DNA of 64,000 nucleotides from Pararhodobacter oceanensis (GTDB lineage: Bacteria; Pseudomonadota; Alphaproteobacteria; Rhodobacterales; Rhodobacteraceae): positions 62,001-126,000 of the forward strand of contig NZ_QDKM01000002.1 in NCBI RefSeq assembly GCF_003076755.1, written 5' to 3'. Below the pieces are notes generated by a model. The model searched no databases, was not told where the DNA came from, and saw only the letters and a program-made list of their open reading frames with translations. Below, one piece after another: positions 43,027 to 52,349 of this stretch. Made by a program: the position numbers and the translations under genes. Position 1 is the stretch's first letter; each line of letters opens with the position of its first letter.

Positions 43027-44343
43027 ATGGAAGAGCATCATGGTCTCAACTATGTCCGCACCGAAATGCTGGGCGAACAGGCGCCGCCGGTCTCGGAGGT
43101 CGGCGCGGTGCGCTGGGTCCGCGAGAATCTGTTCAGCGGCTGGGTCAATACGATCCTGACGGTGATCTCGCTGGCGGTGATCGCCTGGGCGGTGATGGCC
43201 ATCGGCCCCTGGCTGCTCAACTCGGTCTGGGAGGCGGAATCACTGGCGCAATGCCGTGAGATCCTCGCCGCCGCCGGCGCGGTCAATGAACATGGCACTT
43301 TCGGCGCTTGTTGGGGGGTGATCAACGACCGCTGGCACCAGCTTTTGTTCGGCTTCTACCCGCCCGAGCTATACTGGCGCCCGATCCTTGCCTTCGTGCT
43401 GATGCTTGTTGCCCTTGCGCCGGTGCTGTTCCCGAATGTGCCGCGCAAATGGCTGTTTTTCTCGGTCGCCTATCCGTTTATCGGGTTTTTCCTGCTCTGG
43501 GGGGGCACCGTCTGGCTGCCGCTGATGATCGCAGCGGGGTTTGTCGTCGGCTATATCGCCGCGCGGCTGACCTCGGGCTATAGCACGCTGATCACCAGCG
43601 CCGCGGCGATCATCGCGCCGCTGATCTGGTGGTTCTACCTGATGGGGCCGGTCACCGAAGCGCTGCACAGCATGATCCCGATCGGGTTGGAAGCGGTGCA
43701 ATCCAATGACTTCGGCGGCTTTATGCTGTCGATCATCATCGGCGTCACCGGCATTGTCCTGTCGCTGCCCTTGGGCATCCTGCTGGCACTGGGGCGGCAA
43801 TCGAATATGCCGCTGATCAAAACCATCTGCGTGGTGTTTATTGAGTTCGTCCGCGGCGTGCCGCTGATCACCCTGCTGTTCACCGCGTCCTTGCTGCTGA
43901 ACTACTTCCTGCCACCGGGGACCAATTTCGACCTGATCCTGCGGGTGATCATCATGGTCACGCTGTTTGCCACCGCCTATATGGCCGAGGTGATTCGCGG
44001 CGGTCTGGCGGCCTTGCCCAACGGCCAATATGAGGCGGCCGATGCGCTGGGGCTCGATTACTGGAAGGCACAGCGGCTGATCATCATGCCGCAGGCGCTG
44101 AAAATCTCGATCCCGGGCATCGTCAACACCTTCATCGGGTTGTTCAAGGACACCACGCTGGTGGTCTTTATCGGCCTGTTGGATCCGATCGGCCTGTCCA
44201 GTGCCATCCGCGCCAGTTCCGACTGGCAGGGTATTTATTGGGAGCTGTTCATCTTCATCGGCGCGATCTTCTGGATCTTCTGTTTCGGGATGTCGCGCTA
44301 TTCGATGTATCTTGAACGCCGCCTGAAGACCGACCACCGTTAA
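43027..44343 (+). CDS. aapM: General L-amino acid ABC transporter, permease
   Basis: 438-residue second permease (AapM/BztC). Several extra N-terminal helices precede the conserved core; the EAA loop is EVIRGGLAALPNGQYEAADALGLD...MPQALKISIPG. Forms the heterodimeric pore with AapQ. aapP starts 10 nt later. Confidence 0.95.
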   Translation: MEEHHGLNYVRTEMLGEQAPPVSEVGAVRWVRENLFSGWVNTILTVISLAVIAWAVMAIGPWLLNSVWEAESLAQCREILAAAGAVNEHGTFGACWGVINDRWHQLLFGFYPPELYWRPILAFVLMLVALAPVLFPNVPRKWLFFSVAYPFIGFFLLWGGTVWLPLMIAAGFVVGYIAARLTSGYSTLITSAAAIIAPLIWWFYLMGPVTEALHSMIPIGLEAVQSNDFGGFMLSIIIGVTGIVLSLPLGILLALGRQSNMPLIKTICVVFIEFVRGVPLITLLFTASLLLNYFLPPGTNFDLILRVIIMVTLFATAYMAEVIRGGLAALPNGQYEAADALGLDYWKAQRLIIMPQALKISIPGIVNTFIGLFKDTTLVVFIGLLDPIGLSSAIRASSDWQGIYWELFIFIGAIFWIFCFGMSRYSMYLERRLKTDHR

Positions 44344-44353
44344 GGAGAAACCA

Positions 44354-45142
44354 ATGAACACGACGGCAGAACGCGGTATCGACCGCAGCCAGATGACGGT
44401 GAGCGATGAGGTCGCGATCCAGATTACCAATATGAACAAATGGTATGGCGCGTTCCATGTGTTGCGCGACATCAATATGACGGTGAATAGGGGCGAGCGG
44501 ATCGTGATCTGCGGCCCCTCGGGCTCGGGCAAATCGACGCTGATCCGCTGTATCAACCGGCTTGAGGAACATCAGGCGGGGCAGATCATCGTCGATGGAA
44601 CGGAACTTTCGTCGGACCTGAAGAACATCGACAAGGTGCGCTCCGAGGTCGGGATGGTGTTCCAGCATTTCAACCTGTTCCCGCATCTGACGATCCTCGA
44701 AAACCTCACGCTGGCGCCGATCTGGGTGCGCAAAACGCCCAAGCGCGAGGCCGAGGAAACCGCGATGTATTATCTGGAAAAGGTGAAAATCCCCGAGCAG
44801 GCCAATAAATTCCCCGGCCAGCTATCGGGCGGGCAGCAGCAGCGTGTGGCGATCGCGCGCTCGCTCTGTATGAAACCGCGGATCATGCTGTTTGACGAGC
44901 CGACTTCGGCGCTCGATCCCGAGATGATCAAAGAGGTGCTCGACACGATGATCGAGCTCGCGGAAGAGGGGATGACGATGCTCTGCGTGACCCATGAGAT
45001 GGGCTTTGCGCAGGCGGTGGCCAACCGTGTGGTGTTCATGGACCAAGGCCAGATTGTCGAGCAGAACGAGCCCAACGAGTTCTTCAACAACCCGCAATCC
45101 GAACGCACGCAGCTGTTCCTGAGCCAGATTCTGGGGCACTAA
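44354..45142 (+). CDS. aapP: General L-amino acid ABC transporter, ATPase
   Basis: 262-residue ATP-binding subunit. Walker A GPSGSGKST, Q-loop VFQHFNLFPHLT, signature LSGGQQQRVAIARSL, Walker B IMLFDEPTSALD, and the H-loop His. AAGGAGAAACC precedes the ATG. The TAA stop is part of the CTAA target duplication of a MITE-like insert; the protein end (LSQILGH) is intact. Confidence 0.97.
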   Translation: MNTTAERGIDRSQMTVSDEVAIQITNMNKWYGAFHVLRDINMTVNRGERIVICGPSGSGKSTLIRCINRLEEHQAGQIIVDGTELSSDLKNIDKVRSEVGMVFQHFNLFPHLTILENLTLAPIWVRKTPKREAEETAMYYLEKVKIPEQANKFPGQLSGGQQQRVAIARSLCMKPRIMLFDEPTSALDPEMIKEVLDTMIELAEEGMTMLCVTHEMGFAQAVANRVVFMDQGQIVEQNEPNEFFNNPQSERTQLFLSQILGH

Positions 45143-45251
45143 AGCGTGTCGCACTCAATACGGATCGGGCATTCACCGGTTGGGGTGAGGCAGCGTTGGC
45201 AAAGCCAATGCGTTCACGCCAACAGGTGAACTCAATTGGGTGCGACACGCC
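45143..45251. mobile_element. MITE-like inverted-repeat element, about 109 bp
   Basis: Terminal inverted repeats: AGCGTGTCGCACTCAAT at the left and ATTGGGTGCGACACGCC at the right (15 of 17 match). Flanked by direct CTAA (45139-45142 and 45252-45255). The interior folds (GTTGGCAAAGCCAA) and has no reading frame. CTAA fits the YTAR target of IS5-type transposases; the parent transposon is not in the window. Confidence 0.65.
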
Positions 45252-45282
45252 CTAAACACCGCGTCAGGGTTGGGACGCTAAG

Positions 45283-45307
45283 AAAAGGGGGCCACGGCCC
45301 CCTTTTT
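45283..45307 (+). terminator. Intrinsic terminator of the aap operon
   Basis: AAAAGGGGGC, loop CACG, GCCCCCTTTT with a further T. It is displaced about 113 bp downstream of aapP by the MITE. Confidence 0.88.
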
Positions 45308-45345
45308 GCCCCGCACCAATCTACCCTTACGCCCGGGGGCACCAC

Positions 45346-45477
45346 GGGCCGCGCCCGACCCTCCCCCCGGGAGGGCGCATCGGCGATGAAGTGTATGGCT
45401 CGACCGACAAGAGTGCTTTGAATTGCAACGCCTTCTGGCAAGGGCAGGAGCGCCCACCCAGGCTCGGGCGCGTCCCT
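45346..45477 (-). repeat. Inverted-arm repeat family B, copy B3
   Basis: Reverse-oriented copy: right arm GGGCCGCGCCCGACCCTCCC at 45346 on, core with CATCGGCGATGAAGTG, left arm GCGCCCACCCAGGCTCGGGC near 45450. The core is more diverged than in B1/B2. Confidence 0.75.
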
Positions 45478-45508
45478 GACAGCCCGGCGTATCCGCCGGG
45501 CGGTGGCA

Positions 45509-45574
45509 GGGGGCTTTCCGCCCCCTCTTTGCTGCGCAAATTCACCCCCGAGGATATTTAGAGCACAAAGATGA
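45509..45574 (+). repeat. Two-hairpin GGATATTTA repeat family C, copy C2
   Basis: GGGGGC-TTTCCG-CCCCC hairpin, TTTGC-TGC-GCAAA hairpin, then CCCCCGAGGATATTTA and GAGCACAAAGATGAG. The second stem differs from C1 in both arms but stays paired with the same TGC loop. Confidence 0.75.
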
Positions 45575-45601
45575 GGGGGCGGCGCGCGGCGAGACACCGT
45601 T

Positions 45602-45630
45602 AAAAAATCCCTAACGCGACAGCGTAAGGG
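45602..45630 (-). terminator. Intrinsic terminator downstream of sixA
   Basis: On the minus strand CCCTTACGC, loop TGTC, GCGTTAGGG (one mismatch), then A and six T. Ends the rpmH-to-sixA gene train. Confidence 0.8.
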
Positions 45631-45695
45631 GTTGATTTCATTGGCACGGCGCAATGTCCCACGCGCGGGACAGCGCTGCTATTTGGCGGCGCGTC

Positions 45696-46202
45696 TCAGG
45701 CCGGAACTTCGCTCGGCACGATAAAATCCCGCACCGCCCCGAACCCGTATTCCACCTGGCCCCAGTCGTCGATTTCCAAGGTCACCACCAAAGTCGCGCC
45801 GGTCGGATAGCGCTGGAAATCCGGATTAGGCGGCACCTGCGCGACGATCCTTTCGGCGAATTCGCTGATCCCCGGATTATGCCCGATCATCATCACCGTA
45901 TCCGCCGTGGCATGGCGCAATACCGCCATCATCACATCCGGTCCGGCATGATACAGCGCGGGTTTCAAGGTCACCTCCGGCGCCCCCTCCAACTCCGGCG
46001 CGACCCCGCTCCAGGTCTCATGGGTGCGCGCCGCATCCGAGCAGAGCACCTCCTCGGGCTGATACCCGCGCGAGGCCAGCCAGGCGCCCAAATCGGCCGC
46101 CGCCGCCTTGCCGCGCTCATTCAATGGGCGGTCATGGTCAGGGGTCGTCGGATCATCCCAGCTGGATTTGGCATGCCGCGTAAGAATCAGGCGCTTTGTC
46201 AT
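45696..46202 (-). CDS. sixA: SixA-type phosphohistidine phosphatase
   Basis: 168-residue single-domain histidine phosphatase. The catalytic motif is LILTRHAKSSW (RHG-like, with the nucleophilic His10) and MIGHNPGISEFAE carries the second catalytic His. In E. coli SixA acts on HPr-type phosphohistidine; the target here is unknown. The ATG at 46202 overlaps the stop of the upstream ferredoxin gene by 4 nt; the longer frame is that gene in another phase. Confidence 0.88.
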   Translation of the reverse strand: MTKRLILTRHAKSSWDDPTTPDHDRPLNERGKAAAADLGAWLASRGYQPEEVLCSDAARTHETWSGVAPELEGAPEVTLKPALYHAGPDVMMAVLRHATADTVMMIGHNPGISEFAERIVAQVPPNPDFQRYPTGATLVVTLEIDDWGQVEYGFGAVRDFIVPSEVPA

Positions 46203-46852
46203 GTATGAAACCGGCTCATGTGATAGGCAGACTGTTGCGCCAGTCTTGCATGGGATTGTGACGCGGGGCAAGCACGACGCGCGCGGCACCCCTCGGAAAG
46301 ACAATCCGCCCCCGCAGGCCGGTCCAGATGCGCGTGACAGGCGGCGATATCGTAGCCCTTCGCCTTTGAGAGCGCCGCCACCGGACAGGCGCTCAGACAG
46401 GGCTGCTCCGCGCAGCTCAGGCAAGGGTTCGTGGTGGCGGGGATTGTGACCGTGAACGGCAGCGCCAGCGCCCCGCGAAACGACACCCAAAGCCCCGCGT
46501 CGGCATGCACCAACATCCCCACCGGCGACTGCCAGAGCGCGCCCGAGTCCTGCGCCCAGCGAAAGAACGGCGGATAGGGCGGCCCATCGGACGGATAAAG
46601 CGCCATCCCCCCGAACCGCGCCGCGATCCCGTCAAGGATACGTTTCGACCAGCGATCAATCGGGTCCGGCGCGCCGTCCTGCCATTCCGGTGAGGCGGTG
46701 ACCAACTCCCACCAAGCTGCGCCACCTTCCGGCCCGATCAGCACCAGCGATTGCAGCGGCGCGGGGCAAAACTCAGGGTCAGCGGGCAGAGCGGCCAGCA
46801 CCAGCAGATGCTCGGCCCCGAGCGCCGAGATCAGGTCAGCCGTCGTCGCCAT
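46199..46852 (-). CDS. Ferredoxin-like 4Fe-4S protein
   Basis: 217-residue protein with an N-terminal domain of unknown function and a C-terminal iron-sulfur region. [15 protein letters not shown] (about 144-158) supplies a CxxC...CxxxCP set; Cys residues near [25 protein letters not shown] supply more, so one or two clusters are possible. It overlaps argB by 17 nt upstream and sixA by 4 nt downstream. Rhodobacterales homologues are annotated only as ferredoxin; its redox partner is unknown. Confidence 0.75.
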   Translation of the reverse strand: MATTADLISALGAEHLLVLAALPADPEFCPAPLQSLVLIGPEGGAAWWELVTASPEWQDGAPDPIDRWSKRILDGIAARFGGMALYPSDGPPYPPFFRWAQDSGALWQSPVGMLVHADAGLWVSFRGALALPFTVTIPATTNPCLSCAEQPCLSACPVAALSKAKGYDIAACHAHLDRPAGADCLSEGCRARRACPASQSHARLAQQSAYHMSRFHT

Positions 46853-47720
46853 CAGCCGGTGCCTCGCGCGCGGCCATGCGGATCATACTGCCCGCGCCAT
46901 GCTCGGTGAACAGCTCCAACAGGCAGGCATTCGGCACCCGCCCGTCAAGGATCACCACCGCCCGCACCCCCGCCTCGAGCGCCTCAAGCGCGGTTTCGGT
47001 TTTCGGGATCATCCCGCCCGCAATCGTGCCCTCGGCGATCATCTCGCGCACCTGCACATCGGTGAGTTCGGTGACCACATCGCCATTGGCCCCCTTCACG
47101 CCGCTGACATCGGTGAGCAGCAACAGACGGTCAGCCTTGAGCGCGCCAGCAATCGCGCCGGCGGCGGTGTCGCCGTTGACGTTGAAGGTCTGGTTCGCCT
47201 CCATGCCGGTGGCGACCGGGGCAACGACGGGGATGATCCCGGCGTTGAACAGATCGCGCAGCACCTGCACATTCATCTCGACCGGACGACCGACAAAGCC
47301 GAGTTCCGGATCATCAGGCTCGCAGACGATCATATCGTCATCCTTGCCCGAGAGCCCCACCGCGCGCCCGCCCTCATCCATGATCGCCTGCACGATGCGC
47401 TTGTTCACCAGACCGGTGAGCACCATTTCGACGACTTCGACGGTGGCCTTATCGGTCACCCGCTTGCCGCGCACGAAATTCGATTCGATGCCCAGCCGGT
47501 TCAGCAGATCATTGATCATCGGGCCGCCGCCATGCACCACGATCGGGTTGAGCCCGACCTGCCGCATCAGCACCACATCACGGGCGAATTCGGCCATCGC
47601 CTCGGCGTCGCCCATCGCGTTGCCGCCGAATTTGACGACCACAACGGCGCCGGAGAACCGCTGCAGATAGGGAAGGGCTTCGGACAAAGTCCGGGCGATG
47701 GCGGTCCAGTCACGGTTCAT
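46836..47720 (-). CDS. argB: N-acetylglutamate kinase
   Basis: 294-residue second enzyme of arginine biosynthesis, phosphorylating N-acetyl-L-glutamate. [27 protein letters not shown], and [29 protein letters not shown] bind substrate and ATP. The start is ATG at 47720; a GTG five codons upstream is possible but has no ribosome site. Follows engB by 21 nt. Confidence 0.96.
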   Translation of the reverse strand: MNRDWTAIARTLSEALPYLQRFSGAVVVVKFGGNAMGDAEAMAEFARDVVLMRQVGLNPIVVHGGGPMINDLLNRLGIESNFVRGKRVTDKATVEVVEMVLTGLVNKRIVQAIMDEGGRAVGLSGKDDDMIVCEPDDPELGFVGRPVEMNVQVLRDLFNAGIIPVVAPVATGMEANQTFNVNGDTAAGAIAGALKADRLLLLTDVSGVKGANGDVVTELTDVQVREMIAEGTIAGGMIPKTETALEALEAGVRAVVILDGRVPNACLLELFTEHGAGSMIRMAAREAPADGDDG

Positions 47721-47741
47721 GGTTTGCTGTCTCACGGGCGG

Positions 47742-48410
47742 TTACTGCATGGTTGCGATCAAGGCGCGGAGGGTCGCGACACCATCGCCCTTTTCCGAGG
47801 AGGTCACAAGGATCTCGGGGAAGGCGGCGGGGTGTTTTTGCAAGGTCTCGCGAACCTGTTTGAGGGTGCGTTCCTGCTCGGTCTTGCTGATCTTGTCGGC
47901 TTTGGTCAGCACCACCTGAAAGGTCACCGCGGATTTGTTCAACAGGTCCATGATCTCGGCGTCGACGGCTTTGATCCCGTGGCGCATGTCAATCAACACG
48001 AAGGCGCGGCGCAGGGTCACACGGCCGGACAGATAGGCCTTGAGCAGCGCCTGCCATTGTTTGACGATATTGACCGGCGCCTCGGCATAGCCATAGCCCG
48101 GCAGGTCGACCAGAAACAGCTGCCCGCCAACGTCGAAATAGTTGATCTCTTGCGTGCGGCCCGGGGTGTTCGAGGTGCGCGCGAGGGATTTGCGGCCGGT
48201 CAGCGCGTTGATCAGGCTGGATTTGCCGACATTCGAGCGGCCGGCGAAACAGACCTCGATCCGGTCGGCGGGCGGCAGGCCGGAAATCGCCACCACGCCT
48301 TTGACGAAATCGACATCACCGGCAAAGAGCTTGCGCCCCGCCTCAAGGTCTTCGGGCGGCGGCGTGTCGGTCAGCGGGAAGGGCAGGGGCTGCGGTTCGG
48401 GATGGGTCAT
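47742..48410 (-). CDS. engB: Ribosome biogenesis GTPase EngB/YihA
   Basis: 222-residue GTPase needed for 50S maturation. G1 GRSNVGKSS, G2/switch SNTPGRTQEINYF, G3 DLPGYGYAE, G4 TKADK. The Pro-rich N-terminal extension is typical for alphaproteobacteria. It follows yidC, separated by 185 nt with a GGGCGGCCC hairpin (48530-48553). Confidence 0.97.
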   Translation of the reverse strand: MTHPEPQPLPFPLTDTPPPEDLEAGRKLFAGDVDFVKGVVAISGLPPADRIEVCFAGRSNVGKSSLINALTGRKSLARTSNTPGRTQEINYFDVGGQLFLVDLPGYGYAEAPVNIVKQWQALLKAYLSGRVTLRRAFVLIDMRHGIKAVDAEIMDLLNKSAVTFQVVLTKADKISKTEQERTLKQVRETLQKHPAAFPEILVTSSEKGDGVATLRALIATMQ

Positions 48411-48595
48411 GGCGGGCTGTCACTTCATCGGTTTGGGCGCTTTGGCCCGAGGGTAGCACGCGTGCGCAGGGGCCGAAATCCTCAACGCTCAACGGGTGAA
48501 CATTAGTGCGAGGGCTAGAATGGAGGCGGGCGGCCCGTTGCGGGGCCGCCCTGTCTGGCTCTGGCGCGCCAGAGGGGATGCGTGAATGCGCCGCC

Positions 48596-50386
48596 CTATC
48601 CTGACTTATCGCCCTTTTTTCGTTTCACCGAGGCTTTGATATTGCCGAACACGTCGGGCCGCGCGCCATGGGTCGACATGATCAGATACTGCTGGGTGAA
48701 GGTGATGATGTTGTTCCCGATCCAGTAGATCAACAGGCCCGAGGCGAAGCCGCCCATAACGAACATGAAGACCCATGGCATCCAGTTGAAGATCATCGCC
48801 TGCATCGGATCGGCGGGGGCCGGGTTCAGGCGCATCTGGAACCACATCGTCGTGCCGAACAGCAGCGGCAGGATGCCAAGGAATGCCGTCGCCATGATCG
48901 TGCCCGCCTCAGGTGCCGCCCATGGCAGCATGCCGAAGAGGTTATACAGCGAGGTCGGATCGGGCGCCGAGAGGTCGTTGAACACCCAGATCCACGGCGC
49001 GTGCCGCAGCTCGATGGTGACGAAGATCACCTTATAGAGCGAGAAGAAGATCGGGATTTGCAGCAGGATCGGCAGGCAGCCAGCGGCGGGATTGACCTTC
49101 TTTTCACGGTAGAGGGTCATCATTTCCTGCTGCAGCTTCTGACGGTCGTCGCCAGCGCGCTCCTTGAGCTTCGCCATTTCCGGCTGAAGCTCTTTCATCC
49201 GCGCCATCGAGACGTAGGATTTCCACGCCAGCGGGAGAAGCAGTGCCTTGAGGAACAGGGTCAGCACGAGGATCGACCAGCCCATGTTGCCGATCACGCC
49301 GTGGATGAAGTTGAGCACCTGAAAGATCGGGCGGGTGAGGAAGAAGAACCAGCCCCAGTCGATCGCATCGGTGAACCGCTCGACCTCTGCGTCCTCATAT
49401 TCGGACAGGGTGGCGAATTCCTTGGCGCCGGTGAACAGCATCGATTGCACGCTGCTGGTGGCGCCGGGCTGCACCGTGACGGTGGCTTGGCGCATGCTGG
49501 CCTGATAGATATCGGCGCCCGGCACATGTTGCGACACGGCGGTAAAGCCTTGTCCCGGCATGCCGATCAGCGAGGCCATGAAGTATTTCGAGGTGAAGCC
49601 GATCCAGCCGTTTTCCGCAACGGATTGCTGGCTGGCGGGGGTGCCTTCACGCTCGCTGACCGTGTAATTGGTCATGTTTTTATAGCTGTCTTCGGTCAGG
49701 CTGCCGTCGGCCATGCTGACCAGACCTTCATGCGAGATGAAGAATGCCTGCAGGTCATCGGGCTGGCTGTGCTGCGCCAGAATCCCGTAAGGATCGAGCG
49801 AAACGGCCGCGTCCGAGGTGTTCTCGACACTTTGGTCGATGGTGAAGGCGAAGTCTTCGTCGACGCTGATCACACGGGTAAAGATCAACCCGGCGCCATT
49901 GTCCCAACGCAGGCTGACCGGAGTCTCGGGGGTCAGATCATTGCTGCCGACCTGCGTCCATTCGGTGTTCGGGCCGGGCACTTGGGCGTAATCCAGCGCG
50001 CCGCGCGGGCTCCAGCCAAAGAGCGCATAATAGGGATGCCGTTCGCCGCCCACCGGATTCAGCAGGTGCACGAGGTCGGAGTCGTCGTCGACGGTTTCCG
50101 TGTAGTCGCGCAGTTGCAGATCGTCGAAACGACCACCGGTCAGCGCGATCGAGCCGGTCAGGCGCGGCGTTTCAATCGCCACGCGCACGGTCTGGGCCAG
50201 CGGCGTCGCGGTGGTTTCTGCGGCCGAGGCGGCAGGTGCGTCACCGGCCGGAGGTGGCAGCAATTCGCTTTGCGCGACACTCTCGGAGGGATCGGGCTCG
50301 GGCGGTGGGAACAGCGCGAACCAGCCCATGATAACCGCGAGGCTCAGGGCAAAAGCGAGGATTAGGTTTTTGGTTTGATCGTCCAT
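48596..50386 (-). CDS. yidC: Membrane protein insertase YidC
   Basis: 596-residue Oxa1-type insertase. N-terminal helix LILAFALSLAVIMGWFALFPP, a large periplasmic beta domain (about 50-340), then the conserved five-helix core (WGWFFFLTRPIFQVLNFIHGVIGNMGWSIL, KVNPAAGCLPILLQIPIFFSLY). Basic C-terminal tail KRKKGDKSG. Normally directly downstream of yidD; here ttcA and an EAL gene lie between. Confidence 0.98.
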   Translation of the reverse strand: MDDQTKNLILAFALSLAVIMGWFALFPPPEPDPSESVAQSELLPPPAGDAPAASAAETTATPLAQTVRVAIETPRLTGSIALTGGRFDDLQLRDYTETVDDDSDLVHLLNPVGGERHPYYALFGWSPRGALDYAQVPGPNTEWTQVGSNDLTPETPVSLRWDNGAGLIFTRVISVDEDFAFTIDQSVENTSDAAVSLDPYGILAQHSQPDDLQAFFISHEGLVSMADGSLTEDSYKNMTNYTVSEREGTPASQQSVAENGWIGFTSKYFMASLIGMPGQGFTAVSQHVPGADIYQASMRQATVTVQPGATSSVQSMLFTGAKEFATLSEYEDAEVERFTDAIDWGWFFFLTRPIFQVLNFIHGVIGNMGWSILVLTLFLKALLLPLAWKSYVSMARMKELQPEMAKLKERAGDDRQKLQQEMMTLYREKKVNPAAGCLPILLQIPIFFSLYKVIFVTIELRHAPWIWVFNDLSAPDPTSLYNLFGMLPWAAPEAGTIMATAFLGILPLLFGTTMWFQMRLNPAPADPMQAMIFNWMPWVFMFVMGGFASGLLIYWIGNNIITFTQQYLIMSTHGARPDVFGNIKASVKRKKGDKSG

Positions 50387-50739
50387 CGGTACTTTCCGGG
50401 CGCGATTTCAATGCAGGGAGGGTTCAACCTGCCCTGCCCGCAAAGGTCAAGCGGAATCCCCCTACGCGGGGTGCAAAGGCGGGTTTTGCGCGCGACATCT
50501 TCGGTTGACTTTGGAGAAAGCGCAAGCAGCGCGCAAAAACGCCAATGAGCGCCCGGCCAGATCGGCGCGCCGCAGAAAGCAGCCGCAAATCGGCGGCGGT
50601 CGCCTGGTGGTGCAAGATTGCGGTGGGGCGCGATGCGGGAGGGGGGCAGTTCACGCAAATGCACGAACCGCGAGGCGGGGGCGAGATCGGGGAGCTGCCG
50701 AACCCGCGAAGGTGGCGCGCGGCGCACTGGCCGTGAGGG
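50387..50739. other. Gap between EAL gene and yidC
   Basis: 353 bp. Open frames on both strands are Arg/Pro-rich and have no recognisable family. It probably carries the yidC promoter and leader, but I cannot pick a convincing promoter. Confidence 0.5.
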
Positions 50740-52278
50740 TCAGGCGCGGCTGGCGGTTTTTTGCTGCTCGCTGTCTTCGCACCAGGGTTCGCCGCAAGCC
50801 AGTGCCGCATTATGCGCGTCCAGCCAGCCGACCAGATCCTCGGCGGGCATCGGGCGGGCAATCGCATAGCCTTGCAGGTGGTGGCAGCCCATCTGCGCCA
50901 GCATGACCTGTTCTTCGGCGCATTCGACCCCTTCGGCGAGGGTCAGCACCTCAAGATGTCGGGCCATCGACAGGATCGCCGACACCATCCGTTGCTGGTC
51001 CTCGTCTTCATGCATGCGGGTGACAAAGGAGCGGTCGATCTTGATCCGCCCGACGGCAAAACGGCGAATATTGGCGATCGAGGCGTGGCCGGTGCCGAAA
51101 TCATCGAGATCAATGCCGCAACCCAGCCCCGCGAGCCGCGCGATATTGCGCACCGCGACATCCTCATCACTGTCGGCGACCACGGTTTCAAGGATTTCCA
51201 CGGTCAGGCGGTCGGGCGTCAGGTCGTTGCGGTCCAGCTCCCACGAGATTTCATCGGCGAGGCGGGGATTGCGCAGCTCATCGGCCGAGAGGTTGACCGA
51301 AATCGTCGGCACCCGGTAGCCGGCCGCGTCGAGTTTGGCGAGCGTGGTCATTGCGTCGCGCAGCATGCAGGTGGCGAGATTTGCGGCGAGCCCTGCGGCT
51401 TCGATCTGTGGCAGGAATTCCGCCGGCGAGATCAACCCGCGTTCAGGGTGTCGCCATCTGGCCAAGGCCTCAAAGCCGCTGACTTCGCCGGTCGCGGTGC
51501 GCACTTGCGGCTGGAAGAACGCGTGAATTTCACCGGTTTCCAAGGCTTTGCGCAGCCCGCCGATGGTATCAGCCGAGACCGCGGCAGGGAAATCGACCAC
51601 GCTATAGCTGCTGATCCCGCCGGGGCCGGAGTTGAGCGCTTTGGCCGCCGCTTGCTGCGCCGCATCCAGCATGCCGATACCATTGAGCGCAGCGGCGCGC
51701 GGGCTCAGGCAAAAGCCGACCGAGACGCTGGGCCAAAGGGTGAGCCCCTCAAACCGGAAAGGTTGCGACAGGCGCGTCTGGATCCGTTGGGCGATCGAGA
51801 GCACCGCGCCGACATCAACGCTGCGCTGGGGGCATAGGGCGACGCCAAAACCATCGTCGGAGAGCAGGCAGAAATGATCCTGTTCGCGCAGGGCGCGGGC
51901 AAGTTGTTGGCCAAGCGCATCCTGCAGCGCGAGGCTGAGCCGCTGGCCGTGCATGTCCTTGATTCGCGCGGCGCTGTCGATGCGGACGACCAAGGCTGCG
52001 CTTTGGGTGTTAGGGGGCAGGTTGGCCAAGACATCATCGAGATGATCGCGCGATTTCACCGTTGGGGCGTCATCCGCTGCCTCAGCGCGCGATGATCCAT
52101 AGCCGGTCACCCAGAGCAGAATGATCAATTGCGTGGCCGCCGCGACCAAAAGCGCGGCGGTGGTCAGCCCGCCGATCAATCCGGCCAGGGTGAGCGCGGG
52201 TATCAGGACCAGCGCCAAATGCCGCCGGTAGCGCGCCAATATCCCGTTAACCCGTTCGATCAAACTGCTGTGCTGCAT
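50740..52278 (-). CDS. Cyclic-di-GMP phosphodiesterase, EAL with degenerate GGDEF
   Basis: 512-residue membrane protein. Two N-terminal helices (about 20-56) are followed by a degenerate GGDEF domain in which the active loop reads SDDGF (140-144), so cyclase activity is unlikely. The EAL domain looks active: EAL (270-272), NLSADEL, DDFGTG (392-397), KIDRSF, LAEGVE and LQGY are all present. ATG at 52278 with GGAAGG upstream is preferred to an earlier GTG. Predicted to hydrolyse c-di-GMP, affecting motility and biofilm. It lies between ttcA and yidC. Confidence 0.9.
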   Translation of the reverse strand: MQHSSLIERVNGILARYRRHLALVLIPALTLAGLIGGLTTAALLVAAATQLIILLWVTGYGSSRAEAADDAPTVKSRDHLDDVLANLPPNTQSAALVVRIDSAARIKDMHGQRLSLALQDALGQQLARALREQDHFCLLSDDGFGVALCPQRSVDVGAVLSIAQRIQTRLSQPFRFEGLTLWPSVSVGFCLSPRAAALNGIGMLDAAQQAAAKALNSGPGGISSYSVVDFPAAVSADTIGGLRKALETGEIHAFFQPQVRTATGEVSGFEALARWRHPERGLISPAEFLPQIEAAGLAANLATCMLRDAMTTLAKLDAAGYRVPTISVNLSADELRNPRLADEISWELDRNDLTPDRLTVEILETVVADSDEDVAVRNIARLAGLGCGIDLDDFGTGHASIANIRRFAVGRIKIDRSFVTRMHEDEDQQRMVSAILSMARHLEVLTLAEGVECAEEQVMLAQMGCHHLQGYAIARPMPAEDLVGWLDAHNAALACGEPWCEDSEQQKTASRA

Positions 52279-52349
52279 CGCTGTGCCTTCCCCGTCTCCG
52301 GCGACATCCACCGGCGACACCAGACTCGGGCATTGGCCTAACTGAAGGC

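Larger units (their letters stand above)
45252..45695. other. Converging intergenic region after aapP and sixA
   Basis: With the MITE this makes a 553-bp gene-free stretch. It holds the aap terminator, family B copy B3, family C copy C2 and the sixA-side terminator. No gene is supported. Confidence 0.75.

Noticed and set aside
46698-48506. 602-aa plus-strand open frame across argB and engB
   Set aside because: It is the complement of argB and engB, which have full motifs.
48668-50365. 565-aa plus-strand open frame opposite yidC
   Set aside because: Shadow frame of yidC; Arg/Gln/His-rich with no membrane helices or family motif.
50362-50727. 121-aa minus-strand frame between the EAL gene and yidC
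   Set aside because: Arg/Pro-rich without any recognisable motif; overlaps the start of yidC.
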